From: Pseudisothecium myosuroides
Lineage: Eukaryota > Streptophyta > Bryopsida > Hypnales > Lembophyllaceae
Reading direction: 5' to 3'
Assembly (NCBI GenBank): GCA_951799445.1
Contig: OX637297.1
Coordinates: forward strand, 16,368,001 to 16,432,000
Length of the DNA stretch: 64,000 bases
Part shown: piece by piece, positions 45,813 through 57,800 of the stretch
Layout of the letters: the number at the start of each line of letters is the position of its first letter
How positions within the stretch are numbered: the stretch's first letter is position 1
Program-made: the position numbers and the translations under genes
The notes under the pieces: model-generated
The model's input: only the letters and a program-made list of their open reading frames with translations
Told to the model about the DNA's origin: nothing
Database searches by the model: none

Positions 45813-47970
45813 TTAAAGGCAGTGAAATTAAAATAATAATCAAATTTATCCCAAAAAATGAACCCCACAAAGTAACCTCCAAATTAATTTTATTGAAATA
45901 ATTTATGCACAAGATGTAAAACTAATTCAATGGCTTCTTTATGCATAATATTTCCTCCCATCTTTTACAATTATATAATTAATAGAATTTGGAATATAAA
46001 ATTTGGACATAAATAGCAAAAAATTAGAAGGCCATTGGTAGGTAGTTTAAATAGTATAAGATTTCACACTAAGTTGGATAATTTTGTATAAACTGTATTA
46101 TAATTTGTGTAAACCTTTGAACAAAACTCAAATGAAAGGTGGATGAAAGGTAAATGAAAGGTGAATGAATATTGGATATAAATTGTCATATTTGTGTGCT
46201 TCTATAATTCCCGTGATTTTGGTAATATAAACTATTATATTATTGTGAGCTAAAGATTTTTTAATTCCAACCAGTCACTACAAGGAAAGGGTTTCCAAAT
46301 TGACAAATTTATGACAAGAAATGTCCTAGATGACAAAGTTCACATCTTTCAACTTTGTCTTTATCATTTTGTTGAATTTTGCTTTGTTTATCAATACTAT
46401 GGTTAATATTGAAATTCCCATTTGACGGCCATGTGTTTTTATTGTACTAAATAGACGACTTACAAAAAGCCTTTGAAATCCTAGTCAAAAGACTTGCATT
46501 CTTTTTCTTTTGCTTGGCTTCCACTTTGCCAATTCCCTATCGTTGTAGCACCACTAGGGACACGTTGCTTAACCCCAAAATGACGGATCTATAACCACTG
46601 ATTTTAGGCCTCATTGCTTATCACTCAATTTGATGCCATTTTGCAACTAGATATGTATTAAAGATTTTATAATTATTTTTCAAAGATGAAATTACATGTC
46701 TTCTTTACTTTACAAAAAATTTAGAATTTTTTTGAGAATTTTTGAAGAAAAAGTGAAGAAAAATCACATCTAATAAAAAATTATTTCAAGAAATCTGAAA
46801 ATTTCACCATGTGTGTATATTACAATGACAAACATCATGGTATAAATTCAATTTCCGTGTCATTCTATAATTAAAAAATAATAGACATTAAAAATACACC
46901 TAAAGCTCAAATTGCAATAAAATATTCAATATTAGGATTTTTTCAAAATTCAAATTGAAGACAAAACTAGAATAGATGACCTTCATTTTGTTAGTTGGGC
47001 TCAAACTCAAAAAATATCATTTTTGTGGAGAAATTTCAGATTTAAAGTAAAGAACAACAAATTTTTAAAATACACTAAAATAGCATATTTTGTGATCTGT
47101 TTTTTTTAACAACTTCTCATTTACGTAAAGACAAACTTTAGAAAGACTACAAACTCAATTGAATACTCTTCATAACCCAACATGAAAAAAGGGTATGAAA
47201 AAATGCGTCTAGTAGCTCTCCAACTCCCTAGATTGTCATCCAAGCGCCACAGATTGGCGCTGACGGCGTTGTAGGGTTAAGCGTCCAAATTGGTACAAAT
47301 TTCTTTTTTACAATGCTGCTATTGGCTCTTTGCTGCCTTGCAACTTTTGTAACCATTTTTTACCATGATCAATATGCATGGGATAGATCAATCAAGAAAC
47401 AAACAAAAGTCAATAGTATTTTCATAGTGGCAATGAGCGAATTAGGGCAATTGCTAACAAGAAATGATGGCCACGTTTGGGGTCACAAATTAGTGAACAG
47501 AAAGATCTAAATGCGGTTCACAGGCTAAACTTCAACTCGTTCACATTATTTTTGATTGCGGATTGGAATTAGTTGGTGTAAGATCAATTTTCATTTTTAC
47601 AAGTTCATTCAAAGTCCTCTTCTCCATCTTTTATATAAAAAACACCTTTTTTCCTCAATTGTGATTGAAAATTCTTGTAAACGGCATTTTTTTCTCTAAG
47701 ATTTTGTGATTCTTATAATGGATTCAAAATCTTTGTAGTTATAAGTTGGGGTTTTGTTTATTAGAGGTTTTGTTGCCATCTTTGTGGTGTAATTTATTCT
47801 CTTCTATTCTCTTGGAGCTTGTTCTCTTTTGGACTTTGTGTTGCTTTTTGTAGCAATGGCAAAATATATTTTTGGGTTTCTACCAATGGCAAGGGATGTT
47901 AGGGTTTCTACTTGCCTTAGCAACAAAGCCCTCCAAAAGTATGTGCTTCGTCAAATGAATAAGCATGCTT
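45813..47970. other. AT-rich intergenic sequence
   Basis: No supported gene. It contains three copies of an 11-base unit ATGAAAGGTRR at 46132-46164. It also contains CACTACAAGGAAAG at 46276, which looks like a CACTA terminus but has no visible partner. The open frame at 47313-47510 lacks any motif. Confidence 0.5.
46132..46164 (+). repeat. 11-bp tandem repeat, three units
   Basis: ATGAAAGGTGG, ATGAAAGGTAA and ATGAAAGGTGA follow one another without gaps, and a fourth unit is started (ATGAAT). Confidence 0.8.
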
Positions 47971-47984
47971 TGAGTATTTACCTT

Positions 47985-48440
47985 CGGCTTGGTGCAACCT
48001 TTAGTCATGTGGCCTTTCTCACCACAATTAAAGCAAAACATTTGGCTTACATTTCCTTTGGGCTAGTTGTCACCTTCCAGTTTTCCTTTGGTAGAACCAC
48101 CTTTTCCCCTACTTGATTGTTCTCCATCAGGCTGTCCAAACTTTTGCTTTTGCCAAACGTACCCCCTTAATTGATGCTTCAAATTTGATTTGGTTGATTC
48201 ATGTGCCAATGTTCTATCCTTGGCTCTTGTGTTGGGACCTTCATTGTCTACAATATTTTTTTGCCAACTTCAATAGTTCGGCACATGTCTCAAGCAACCT
48301 TAGCATTCAAAACAATGCTTGCCCTACCTAGCTTTGGAGTCCATTGAAGAAAGTAAACTTCTTGGCTAGTTCATCCAACTTTAGGAGTACACTAAATTGT
48401 GCATTGAACTCATGCACATATCCTTGCAAAGTATCGATTG
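47985..48440 (-). pseudogene. Gag fragment of a second retrotransposon (minus strand)
   Basis: On the minus strand from about 48.44 kb the sequence reads FEAIDTLQGYVHEFNAQFSV, LLKLDELAKKFTFFNGLQS, then a TAG, another stop, and LETCAELLKLAKKY, a pattern like the retrotransposon gag (UBN2/gag) domain of plants. Further along, at about 48036-47992, is a perfect CCHC knuckle CFNCGEKGHMTKGC in another frame. It is heavily decayed (stops and frameshifts) and unrelated in sequence to the gag at 38.5 kb. The adjacent LTR-like stretch at 48580-50658 may belong to it. Confidence 0.65.
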
Positions 48441-48626
48441 CTTCAAACGCGTTAGTGCCGTTTGTGAGCTCCCAATTTGTCACTTGGAACTTGTAGATTT
48501 TTTTTTTGAAATTTGCAATTTAAAGTTGATAAAATTATATACAAAGCCACAAAAAGAGTGTAGAACCAGAATAGGGTTGTGTCATACCTATTATAGTATT
48601 TGGTCTAGATTTGTGTTTAGATGTAG

Positions 48627-48689
48627 AATCCTCCCAAATCTTGCCTAAATATGAAATAAAGATAACGAGATAGCAAGATTAGGAGGATT
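48627..48689. repeat. Perfect-stem inverted repeat (hairpin)
   Basis: AATCCTCC and AATCTTGC (48627-48644) are answered by GCAAGATT and GGAGGATT (48673-48689): two 8-base arms in mirror order, interrupted by one or two bases, with a loop of about 28 bases. Confidence 0.8.
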
Positions 48690-49748
48690 TGAGTCACATA
48701 GCCTTAAAAGGGTTAAATCCCACCATGAATGTGGCAATTCATGGCTAAGTCGGTTTGAAGGATCCACAGCAAGGCCATTAGGTTGGGTCCTAGAGTTAGA
48801 TTTAGAATACTCCATTAGATCGATGAATTCCCAAAATCCCGATTGTTAGCATGTAAGAGCCATTCATGCAACACAGGGCCCGTGGAAGAATCTATTGCCT
48901 AAGGATGGTGTTCTTGGGTAAATCTCATGCCAAGAGTCCAATGGCAAAATCGATTCGCCAAGACTCTTTCATCTCCCGAAGATTCCCGTACCATCGACAA
49001 TTCAAGGAAATGGCCAGTTTTAATCTCCGCTAATCAATTGTGTCAGGTATGGAAATGCACCTACACATCTTTTGTGAGACTCCCTGAGAGGTCCAATGAA
49101 AATTCCCGGCATCTTCCGACTTGTAGAAGAATCTCTTCCGGGTGGTCACCGTTCGAACCTCCAGTGGGAATTTCGTGGAAATTACCTAGGTTACGGTAAA
49201 ATCTCACTAAAAATTAGAATAGCTTGTTTTATTTTAATAATGCGCTCCGTGAAGTTTTACGACATTTCGATAGCGGCAAGTACTCGAACCGGCGAGATTC
49301 CTTGGGAATTAACCACGTGGCGGGATCCCCGCAACATTGACCGGCATTCCAGGACCATATGATGGCAAAACGAAAGTAACCAAGAGTCCTTTCCGACTCT
49401 CTTGCATCTATCGAAGACCCTAGGCTAGTTACTTTTCTCAAAATAGGAGACCCCTAAGATTGAGGAATTTATCACGATTTGGTTTTTAATCTAAATTAGC
49501 CTACGTTGGATTTTTGGTCTCGATCGGAGGTAGTGAGGTTTTGAACAGAATATGGCAATCTGGAGCCAACGGCACAATCCGTTTGATGATTGGAGCTAAT
49601 CTCCAAAAGTTAGGATGTTGATCCAACGTAGATGGTAGATAGTCGTTTTTTAGGGATTAGGTTGAAAATATTTGAAGATGAGGATGAAAATCCAAGTTGA
49701 TAAGGTTACTGTTAGGAAATTAGAGGGGGGAGTGGGCCTTTAGAAACC

Positions 49749-49755
49749 TATATAA
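49749..49755 (+). promoter_or_regulatory. TATA box
   Basis: TATATAA in the context CCTATATAAGGGCTCC, followed by a pyrimidine-rich stretch (TTTCCCTCTCT), a typical plant core promoter and start-site context. Confidence 0.45.
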
Positions 49756-50134
49756 GGGCTCCGTTTCCCTCTCTAAAATTACCTCCAATTCTTGTTTTGG
49801 ATCGGTGGGTTCAAATTATTTTGGATATTTTGGCGTTTGAAGCCAAAAATCTCTACGGTGTTTTTAGAGCACTTTTGGCTCCGTTGTTGTTGTATTTCAA
49901 GCTTTGAAGGTCCTTGGGTGTCCTTCTACCTTGCCTTTGTGTACTCTTTGTATCTTCTTGTGTACTCTTGTTGTGAGTTGAGAATCCTTCTCTCTCTTGT
50001 GCGTTCTTGTGAGTTAGCTTGTATGTCTTGAGAGTCTTTTGGTGTCTTGTACTAATCCTAGAGTCACCCCCCACCGTACCTTGGCGATGCCACTTTGCGG
50101 GGTCTTTAGTGTGTGACTTTTGTGTTACTATGTT

Positions 50135-50650
50135 ATCCTAACTCGTGTGTTTTCTTAGTACGTTCTGACCTTCTTTTAACGTTTCCCTTGTTGAGTGGAC
50201 CCCCCTCCGGGACGGTGAAGCTTCGAACTTATTTTGTGTGTTTTCTTGAAGTGTGATCTTGTCTTCTTCTAAAGTTCCCCTTGTTGTGTGGACCCCCTTC
50301 TAGGACGGCAAAGCTTTGAACCTGTAGCTAGATCTAAGTCTTACAATGTGTATTAAAAGATCCTGGATGACAGAGCTACGGACCCTTGGAGTGCCACAAA
50401 GTCCTAAAGTTGGTGTTAAATCCAACTTGACGGCAAAGCTTTGAACCTCCCTAGTACTTAGTTCCAAAGTATAGTTTCTAAGACCTTCTTGGAAAAGTCC
50501 AAAGTTTAGCTTCCAAGATATTAGTGTTTTAGAATGGGATAAATATTGCGTGTCTAAGTTTTAGCAAGTCTAGCACCTACACACGTGATTTTGCAAGTCT
50601 AGTACTTCACCCAAAATTTGGGACTAACACCCTGGACGGCGAAACGCTGG
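50135..50650 (+). repeat. Degenerate tandem repeat carrying a GACGGCAAAGCTTTGAAC motif
   Basis: A unit of about 93 bases (TGTGTTTTCTT ... CCCTTGTTGWGTGGACCCCC ... GACGGYRAAGCTTYGAAC) occurs at about 50139-50230 and 50232-50322. The GACGGCAAAGCTTTGAACC core returns at 50429, and as GACGGCGAAACGC at 50635, with a looser form near 50369. Confidence 0.65.
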
Positions 50651-50944
50651 CCTTGACACTAACTTTCCACAAATCCAATTTTATTTTGTTAAGTGGGTTC
50701 CCTCAAGGGGTTGAATTGGAAAAAAACCCAGCAGCCAGCTAGTATAGCCAGCAGCATAGGCAGCCGCATAACCAGCCAGTATATACCAGCCGCACACATC
50801 TAGCCGGGCCGGTACCTTGTCTAGTTTGGCGCTACCTGGTCCTGCAGTTGATTGATCTTGTTTCACATACATACATGGCTGGACTCCAAACCAAATCGGA
50901 ATGATACACCATGGGGTCCCAACTTTCCATTTTTTTTTCGACCA

Positions 50945-51360
50945 ATTAGGATCCAGTTACAAAACTCAGTAAGAAATCCAAATTACAAAGCCAGAGTTAA
51001 CTTTTAGATTAGAAAGCCAGATTAGGACCCCAAATTAGAGCTAGAATCAAAACCCAGATTAAGACTAAATTAGGACACAGCTTAGAAAACCAAGTTACAA
51101 AAATTAGTTAGAAATCCAAATTACAAAGCCAAAGTTAATCTTTAGATTAGAAAGCCTAGTTAGAAATTCAGATTACAAAAGCTAGTTAGAAAATCTAGAT
51201 TAGAAATCCAATTAGAAAATCCAGATTAGAAAACCCAGTAGAAAACCCAGATTAGAAATCTAGTTAGAAAATCCAAATTAGAAATCCAGTTTCAAAGCCA
51301 ATTAGAAATCCAATTTCAAAGCCAATTAGAAATCCAGTTTCAAGCCAATTGGATCCAATC
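50945..51360 (+). repeat. Minisatellite of TTAGAAATCCAG-like units
   Basis: About 415 bases built from short variable units around TTAGAAATCCAGA. A longer step of about 139 bases is visible: AATCCAAATTACAAAGCC with its following GTTAA and TTTAGATTAGAAAG occurs at about 50976 and 51115. Towards the right end the units become nearly regular (CCAATTAGAAATCCAGTTTC repeated). Confidence 0.8.
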
Positions 51361-51763
51361 ATCACTTAGCTGAGAATCAGAGTCCCAAAAACTGAAATTG
51401 TAACTAGAAACAAAGGAAAGAGGGAGGAAGAGAATCAACGCCTCCACGTCACACTTGCACACAAAACTTGCAAATTCCACTCTCATCAACAAAACACAAA
51501 CACGAACAATGGAAGGAGATTAGGGAAGAAGGAGATGAAGTAGGGAACAAAAGGAGAGAGATGATAAATAGTGACCTAGGCCTAGGATTAGGTAGGCTTA
51601 GGGGGGAAATCTCGAGAATTCATGGTGACCGTTAGCAGGAGGATTGGAATGACACAAAGGGAGAAAGGTGTAAGCAGGTAGGAGGGACATTAAAACTTCT
51701 TTGGAGTTTGGAACCATAGTGTAAGACCACCATCAATACCGTAGGTGGATTAGTACTACTATC

Positions 51764-51815
51764 AAAGGAGGGAAAGAGAAAGAAAAGAAAGGAGGAAGAT
51801 AAAGAAGGAGGTTAG
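51764..51815 (+). repeat. Polypurine tract
   Basis: About 50 bases made almost wholly of A and G (GGAGGGAAAGAGAAAGAAAA and onward) just before the satellite array. Confidence 0.8.
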
Positions 51816-51834
51816 AACGCCAGGGTGTACTATT

Positions 51835-54800
51835 CTTTTTCTAAAATAAGCGGTAAATGAAATTGAAGTTGTAATTGCTCTTAAGCTTTAGGTACCACCA
51901 CTATTTTCAAGTCTTGCCCATTGAAAAATCCATCTTCACGTGAAAAAAAAAATCGGAAATGAAATGGGCCCTACCAATCATTGAATGGCTTCATTTTAAA
52001 AATGTCATGGAGTTTCATACATGCATGCATAAACTTCTATTGTGGAAGATGTAATTGCTCTTAAGATTTAAATTCCACCACTATTTTCAATTCTTGCGCG
52101 TTGAAAAATCCATCTTCACATGAGGTAGAAAATATCGGGAATGAAGTGGGCCCTGCCATTGAATGGTATCATTTTAAAAATATCATGGAGTTTCATACAT
52201 GCATGCATAAAATTCTAATGAGGAAGTTGTAATTCCCCTAGGCTTTAGATTCCACTACTATTTTTGAGTCATGCCCATTGGAAACTCCATCTATATGTGG
52301 AAAAAAATTTTGAGTATCAATTGGCCATGCCAATCATTGAATGGCTTCATTTTAAAAATGTCATGGTATTTCATACATGCATGCACAAAATTTCTATTGC
52401 GGTAGTTGTAATTGCTCTTTAGCTTTAGATTCCACCACTATTTTCAAGTCTTGCCCAATGAAAAATCCATCTTCGCGTGAAGTAAAATAAATCGGGAATG
52501 AAATGGGCCCTGCCAATCATTAAATGGCTTCATTTTAAAAATGTCATAGACTTCCATACATGCATGCATAAAAATCTATGGTGGACGTTGTAATTGCTCT
52601 TAAGCTTATAATTCCACCACTTTCTTTAAGTCATGCCTGTTCAAAAGTCCATATTGACGTGTGAAAAAAAAATAGGGAATGAAATGGGCCCTACCATTGA
52701 TTGGCATCCTTTTAAACTTGTCCTGGAATTTCATACATGTATGCATAAACTTCTATTGTGGAAGTGGTAATTGCTCCTAAGATTTAGATTCCACCACTAC
52801 TTTCAATTCCTGCAAATTGCAAAATCCAACTTCACGTGAAAATGAAAGATAACAAGGAAATGGGTCCTACCATTGAATGGTTTCATTTTGAAATTGTACT
52901 GGAATTTCATACATGTGTGCATAATCTTCTCTTCTGGAAGTGGTAATTGCTCCTAAGATTTAGATTCCACCACTACTTTCAATTCTGATCCATTGCCAAA
53001 TCCATCTTCACGTGAAAATGAAAGATAACAATGAAATGGGCCCTACCATTGAATGGTTTCATTCTATAACTGTCCTGGAATTTCATACATATGTGCATAA
53101 ACTTCTATTGTCGAAGTGGTAATTGCTCCTAAGATTTAGATTCCACCACTACTTTCAATTCCTGCAAATTGCGAAATCCAACTTCACGTGAAAATGAAAG
53201 ATAACAAGGAAATGGGCCCTACCATTCAATGGTTTCATTCTAAAACTATCCTGGAATTTCATACATGTATGCATAGACTTCTATTGTGGAAGTGGTAATT
53301 GTTCCAAAGATTTAGATTCCACCACTACTTTCAATTCTTGCCCATTGCCAAATCCATCTTCACATGAAAATGAAAGATTAGAAGGAAATGGGCCCTACCA
53401 TTGAATGGTTTCATTCTAAAACTGTCCTCGAATTTCATACATATGTGCATAAACTTCTATTGTCGAAGTGGTAATTGCTCCTAAGATTTAGATTCCACCA
53501 CTACTTTCAATTCTTGCCCATTGCCAAATCCATCTTCACGTGAAAATGAAAGATAACAATGAAATGGACCCTACAATTGAATGGTTTGACTTGAAAACTG
53601 TCCTGGAATTTCATACATGTACACATAAACTTCTATTGTGGAAGTGGTAATTGCTCCTAAGATTTAGATTCCACCACTACTTTCAATTCTTGCCCATTGC
53701 CAAATCCATCTTCACGTGAAAATAAAAGATAACAATGAAAGGGGCCCTACCATTCCATGGTTTCATTCTAAAACTGTCCTAGAATTTCATACTTATGTGC
53801 ATAAACTTCTATTGACAAAGTGGTAACTGCTCCTAAGATTTAGATTCCACCACTACTTTCAATTCTTGCCCATTGCCAAATCCATCTTCACGTGAAAATG
53901 AAAGATAACAAGGAAATGGGCCCTACCATTGAATGGTTTCATTCTAAAACTATCCTGGAATTCCATACATGTCTGCATAAACTTCTATTGTGGAAGTGGT
54001 AATTGCTCCTAAGATTTAGATTCCGCCACTACTTTCAATTCTGACCCATTGCCAAATCCATCTTCACTTGAAAATGAAAGATCACACTGAAAGGGGCCCT
54101 ACCATTGAATGGTTTCATTTTGAAATTGTCCTGGAATTTCATACATATGTGCATAAACTTCTATTGTCGAAGTGGTAATTGCTCCTAAGATTTAGATTCC
54201 ACCACTATTTTCAATTCTTGCCCATTGCCAAATCCATCTTCACGTGAAATTGAAAGATAACAAAGAAAGGGGCCCTACCAATGAATGGTTTGACTTGATA
54301 ACTGTCCTAGAATTTCATACATGTATACATAAACTTCTATTGTGGAATTGGTAATTACTCCTAAGATTTAGATTCCACCACTACTTTCAATTCTTGCCCA
54401 TTGCCAAATCCATCTTCACGTGAAAATGAAAGATAACAAGGAAAGCGGCCCTACCTTTGAATGGTTTCATTCTAAAAATGTCCTAGAATTTCATACATGT
54501 ATGCATAGACTTCTATTGTCGAAGTGGTAATTGTTCCAAAGATTTAGATTCCACCACTACTTTCAATTCTTGCCCATTGCCAAATCCATCTTCACGTGAA
54601 AATAAAAGATAACAAGGAAATGGGCCCTACCATTGAATGGTTTCATTCTAACAATGTCCCGGAATTTCATACATGTGTGCATAGACTTCTATTGTGGAAG
54701 TGGTAATTGCTCCTAAGATTTAGATTCCACCACTACTTTCAATTCTTGCCCATTGCCAAATCCATCTTCACGTGAAAAAAAAAGATAACAATGAAAGGGG

Positions 54801-57800
54801 CCCTACCATTCAATGGTTTCATTCTAAAACTGTCCTGGAATTTCATACATATGTGCATAAACTTCTATTCTGGAAGGGGTAATTGTTCCAAAGATTTAGA
54901 TTCCACCACTACATTCAATTCTGACCCATTGCCAAATCCATCTTCACGTGAAAATAAAAGATAACAGTCAAATGGGCCCTACCATTGAATGGTTTCATTC
55001 TAAAACTGTCCTGGAATTTCATACATGTGTGCCTACACCTCTATTGTGGAAGTGGTAACTGCTCCTAAGATTTAGATTCCACCACTACTTTCAATTCTTG
55101 CTCATTGCCAAATCCATCTTCACGTGAAAATGAAAGATAACAAGGAAATGGGCCCTACCACTGAATGGTTTCATTCTAAAACTATCCTGGAATTTCATAC
55201 ATGTATACATAAACTTCTATTGTAGAATTGGTAATTGCTCCTAAGATTTAGATTCCACCACTACTTTCAATTCTTGCCCATTGCCAAATCCATCTTCACG
55301 TGAAAATAAAAGATAACAATGAAAGGGGCCCTACCATTCAATGGTTTCATTCTAAAACTGTCCTGGAATTTCATACATATGTGCATAAACTTCTATTCTG
55401 GAAGGGGTAATTGTTCCAAAGATTTAGATTCCACCACTACTTTCAATTCTGACCCATTGCCAAATCCATCTTCACGTGAAAATGAAAGATCACACTGAAA
55501 GGGGCCCTACCATTGAATGGTTTCATTCTAAAACTGTCCTAGAATTTCATACATGTGTGCCTACACTTCTACTTTGGAAGTGGTATTTGCTGCTAAAATT
55601 TAGATTCCACCACTTCTTTGAATTCTTGCCCATTGCCTTATCCATCTTCACGTGAAAATAAAAGATAACAAGGAAATGGGCCCTATCATTGAATGGTTTG
55701 ACTTGAAAACTGTCCAGGAATTTCATACATGTATACATCAACTTCTATTGTGGAATTGGTAATTGCTCCTAAGATTTAGATTCCACCACTACTTTCAATT
55801 CTGACCCATTGCCAAATCCATCTTCAAGTGAAAATAAAAGATAACAATGAAATGGGCCCTACCATTCAATGGTTTCATTTTGAAACTCTCCTGGAATTTC
55901 ATACATGTCTGCATAAACTTCTATTGTGGAAGTGGTAATTGCTCCTAAGATTTAGATTCCACCACTACTTTCAATTCTTGCCCATTGCCAAATCCATCTT
56001 TACGTGAAAATGAAAGATAACAAGGAAAGCGGCCCTATCATTGAATGGTTTCATTCTAAAACTATCCTGGAATTTCATACATGTCTGCATAAACTTCTAT
56101 TGTGGAAGTGGTAATTGCTCCTAAGATTTAGATTCCACCACTACATTCAATTCTTGTTCATTGCCAAATCCATCTTCACGTGAAAATGAAAGATAACAAT
56201 GAAAGGGGCCCTACGATTGAATGGTTTCATTTTGAAACTGTCCTGGAAATTCATACATGTATGCATAGACTTCTATTGTGGAAGTGGTAATTGCTCCTAA
56301 GAATTAGATTCCACCACTACTTTCAATTCTTGCCCATTGCCAAATCCATCTTCACGTGAAAATGAAAGATAACAATGAAATGGACCCTACCATGGAATGG
56401 TTTCATTTGAAAACTGTCCTGGAATTTCATACATGTGTGCCTACACCTCTATTGTGGTAGTGGTAATTGCTCCTAAGATTTAGATTCCACCACTACTTTC
56501 AATTCTTGCTCATTGCCGAATCCATCTTCACGTGAAAATGAAAGATAACAGTGAAAGGGGCCCTACCATTGAATGGTTTCATTTGAAAACTGTCCTGGAA
56601 TTTCATACATGTGTGCCTACACCTCTATTGTGGTAGTGGTAATTGCTCCTAAGATTTAGATTCCACCACTACATTCAATTCTTGCTCATTGCCAAATCCA
56701 TCTTCACGTGAATATGAAAGATAACAATGAAATGGGCCCTACGATTGAATGGTTTGATTTGAAAACTGTCCTGGAATTTCATACATGTGTGCCTACACCT
56801 CTATTGTGGAAGTGGTAATTGCTCCTAAGATTTAGATTCCACCACTACTTTCAATTTTTGCCCATTGCCAAATCCATCTTCACGTGAAAATGAAAGATAA
56901 CAAGGAAATGGGCCCTACCATTGAATGGTTTCATTCTAAAACTATCCTGGAATTTCATACATGTATACATAAACTTCTATTGTGGAAGTGGTAATTGCTC
57001 CTAAGATTTAGATTCCACCACTACTTTCAATTCTGACCCATTGCCAAATCCATCTTTACGTGAAAATGAAAGATAACAAGGAAAGCGGCCCTATCATTGA
57101 ATGGTTTCATTCTAAAACTATCCTGGAATTTCATACATGTCTGCATAAACTTCTATTGTGGAAGTGGTAATTGCTCCTAAGATTTAGATTCCACCACTAC
57201 ATTCAATTCTTGTTCATTGCCAAATCCATCTTCACGTGAAAATGAAAGATCACACTGAAAGGGGCCCTACGATTGAATGGTTTAATTTTGAAACTGTCCT
57301 GGAAATTCATACATGTGTGCCTACACCTCTATTGTGGAAGTGGTAATTGCTCCTAAGATTTAGATTCCACCACTACTTTCAATTCTTGCCCATTGCCAAA
57401 TCCATCTTCACGTGAAAATAAAAGATAACAAAGAAAGGGGCCCTACTATTCAATGGTTTTATTCTAAAACTGTCCTGGAATTTCATATATATGTGCATAA
57501 ACTTCTATTCTGGAAGGGGTAATTGTTCCAAAGATTTAGATTCCACCACTACTTTCAATTCTTGCCCATTGCCAAATCCATCTTCACGTGAAAATGAAAG
57601 ATCACACTGAAAGGGGCCCTACCATTGAATGGTTTCATTTTGAAACTGTCCTGGAAATTCATACATGTCTCCATAAACTTCTATTGTGGAAGTGGTAATT
57701 GCTCCTAAGATTTAGATTCCGCCACTACTTTCAATTCTTGCCCATTGCCAAATCCATCTTCACTAAAGATAACAATGAAATGGGCCCTACCATTGAATGG

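Larger units (their letters stand above)
48580..50658. mobile_element. Candidate LTR (about 2.1 kb), orientation uncertain
   Basis: The stretch is bounded by TGTCATACC (48580) and CCTTGACA (50658), so it has TGTCA...TGACA ends like an LTR. A strong plus-strand TATA box at 49749-49755 suggests a rightward promoter. The minus-strand gag remnant that abuts the left edge would instead suit a leftward element. The outer 5-mers (GGTTG and CTAAC) do not match, so it is not a clean solo LTR. No second copy is in the window, so the call rests on the ends, the promoter and the neighbouring gag. Confidence 0.35.

Noticed and set aside
46276..46290. CACTACAAGGAAAG as the end of a third CACTA element
   Set aside because: No reverse-complement end (TTTCCTTGTAGTG) with a shared triplet was found to its right in the window. 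Recorded only as a look-alike.
50681..50872. Small hydrophobic membrane protein on the minus strand
   Set aside because: The frame is produced by a CAGC-rich low-complexity stretch (AGCCAGCAGC-type repeats), which explains the Ala/Gly/Tyr runs.
55547..55741. Protein-coding gene inside the satellite
   Set aside because: The open frame is a by-product of a few stop-free monomers; the same positions in other monomers contain stops.
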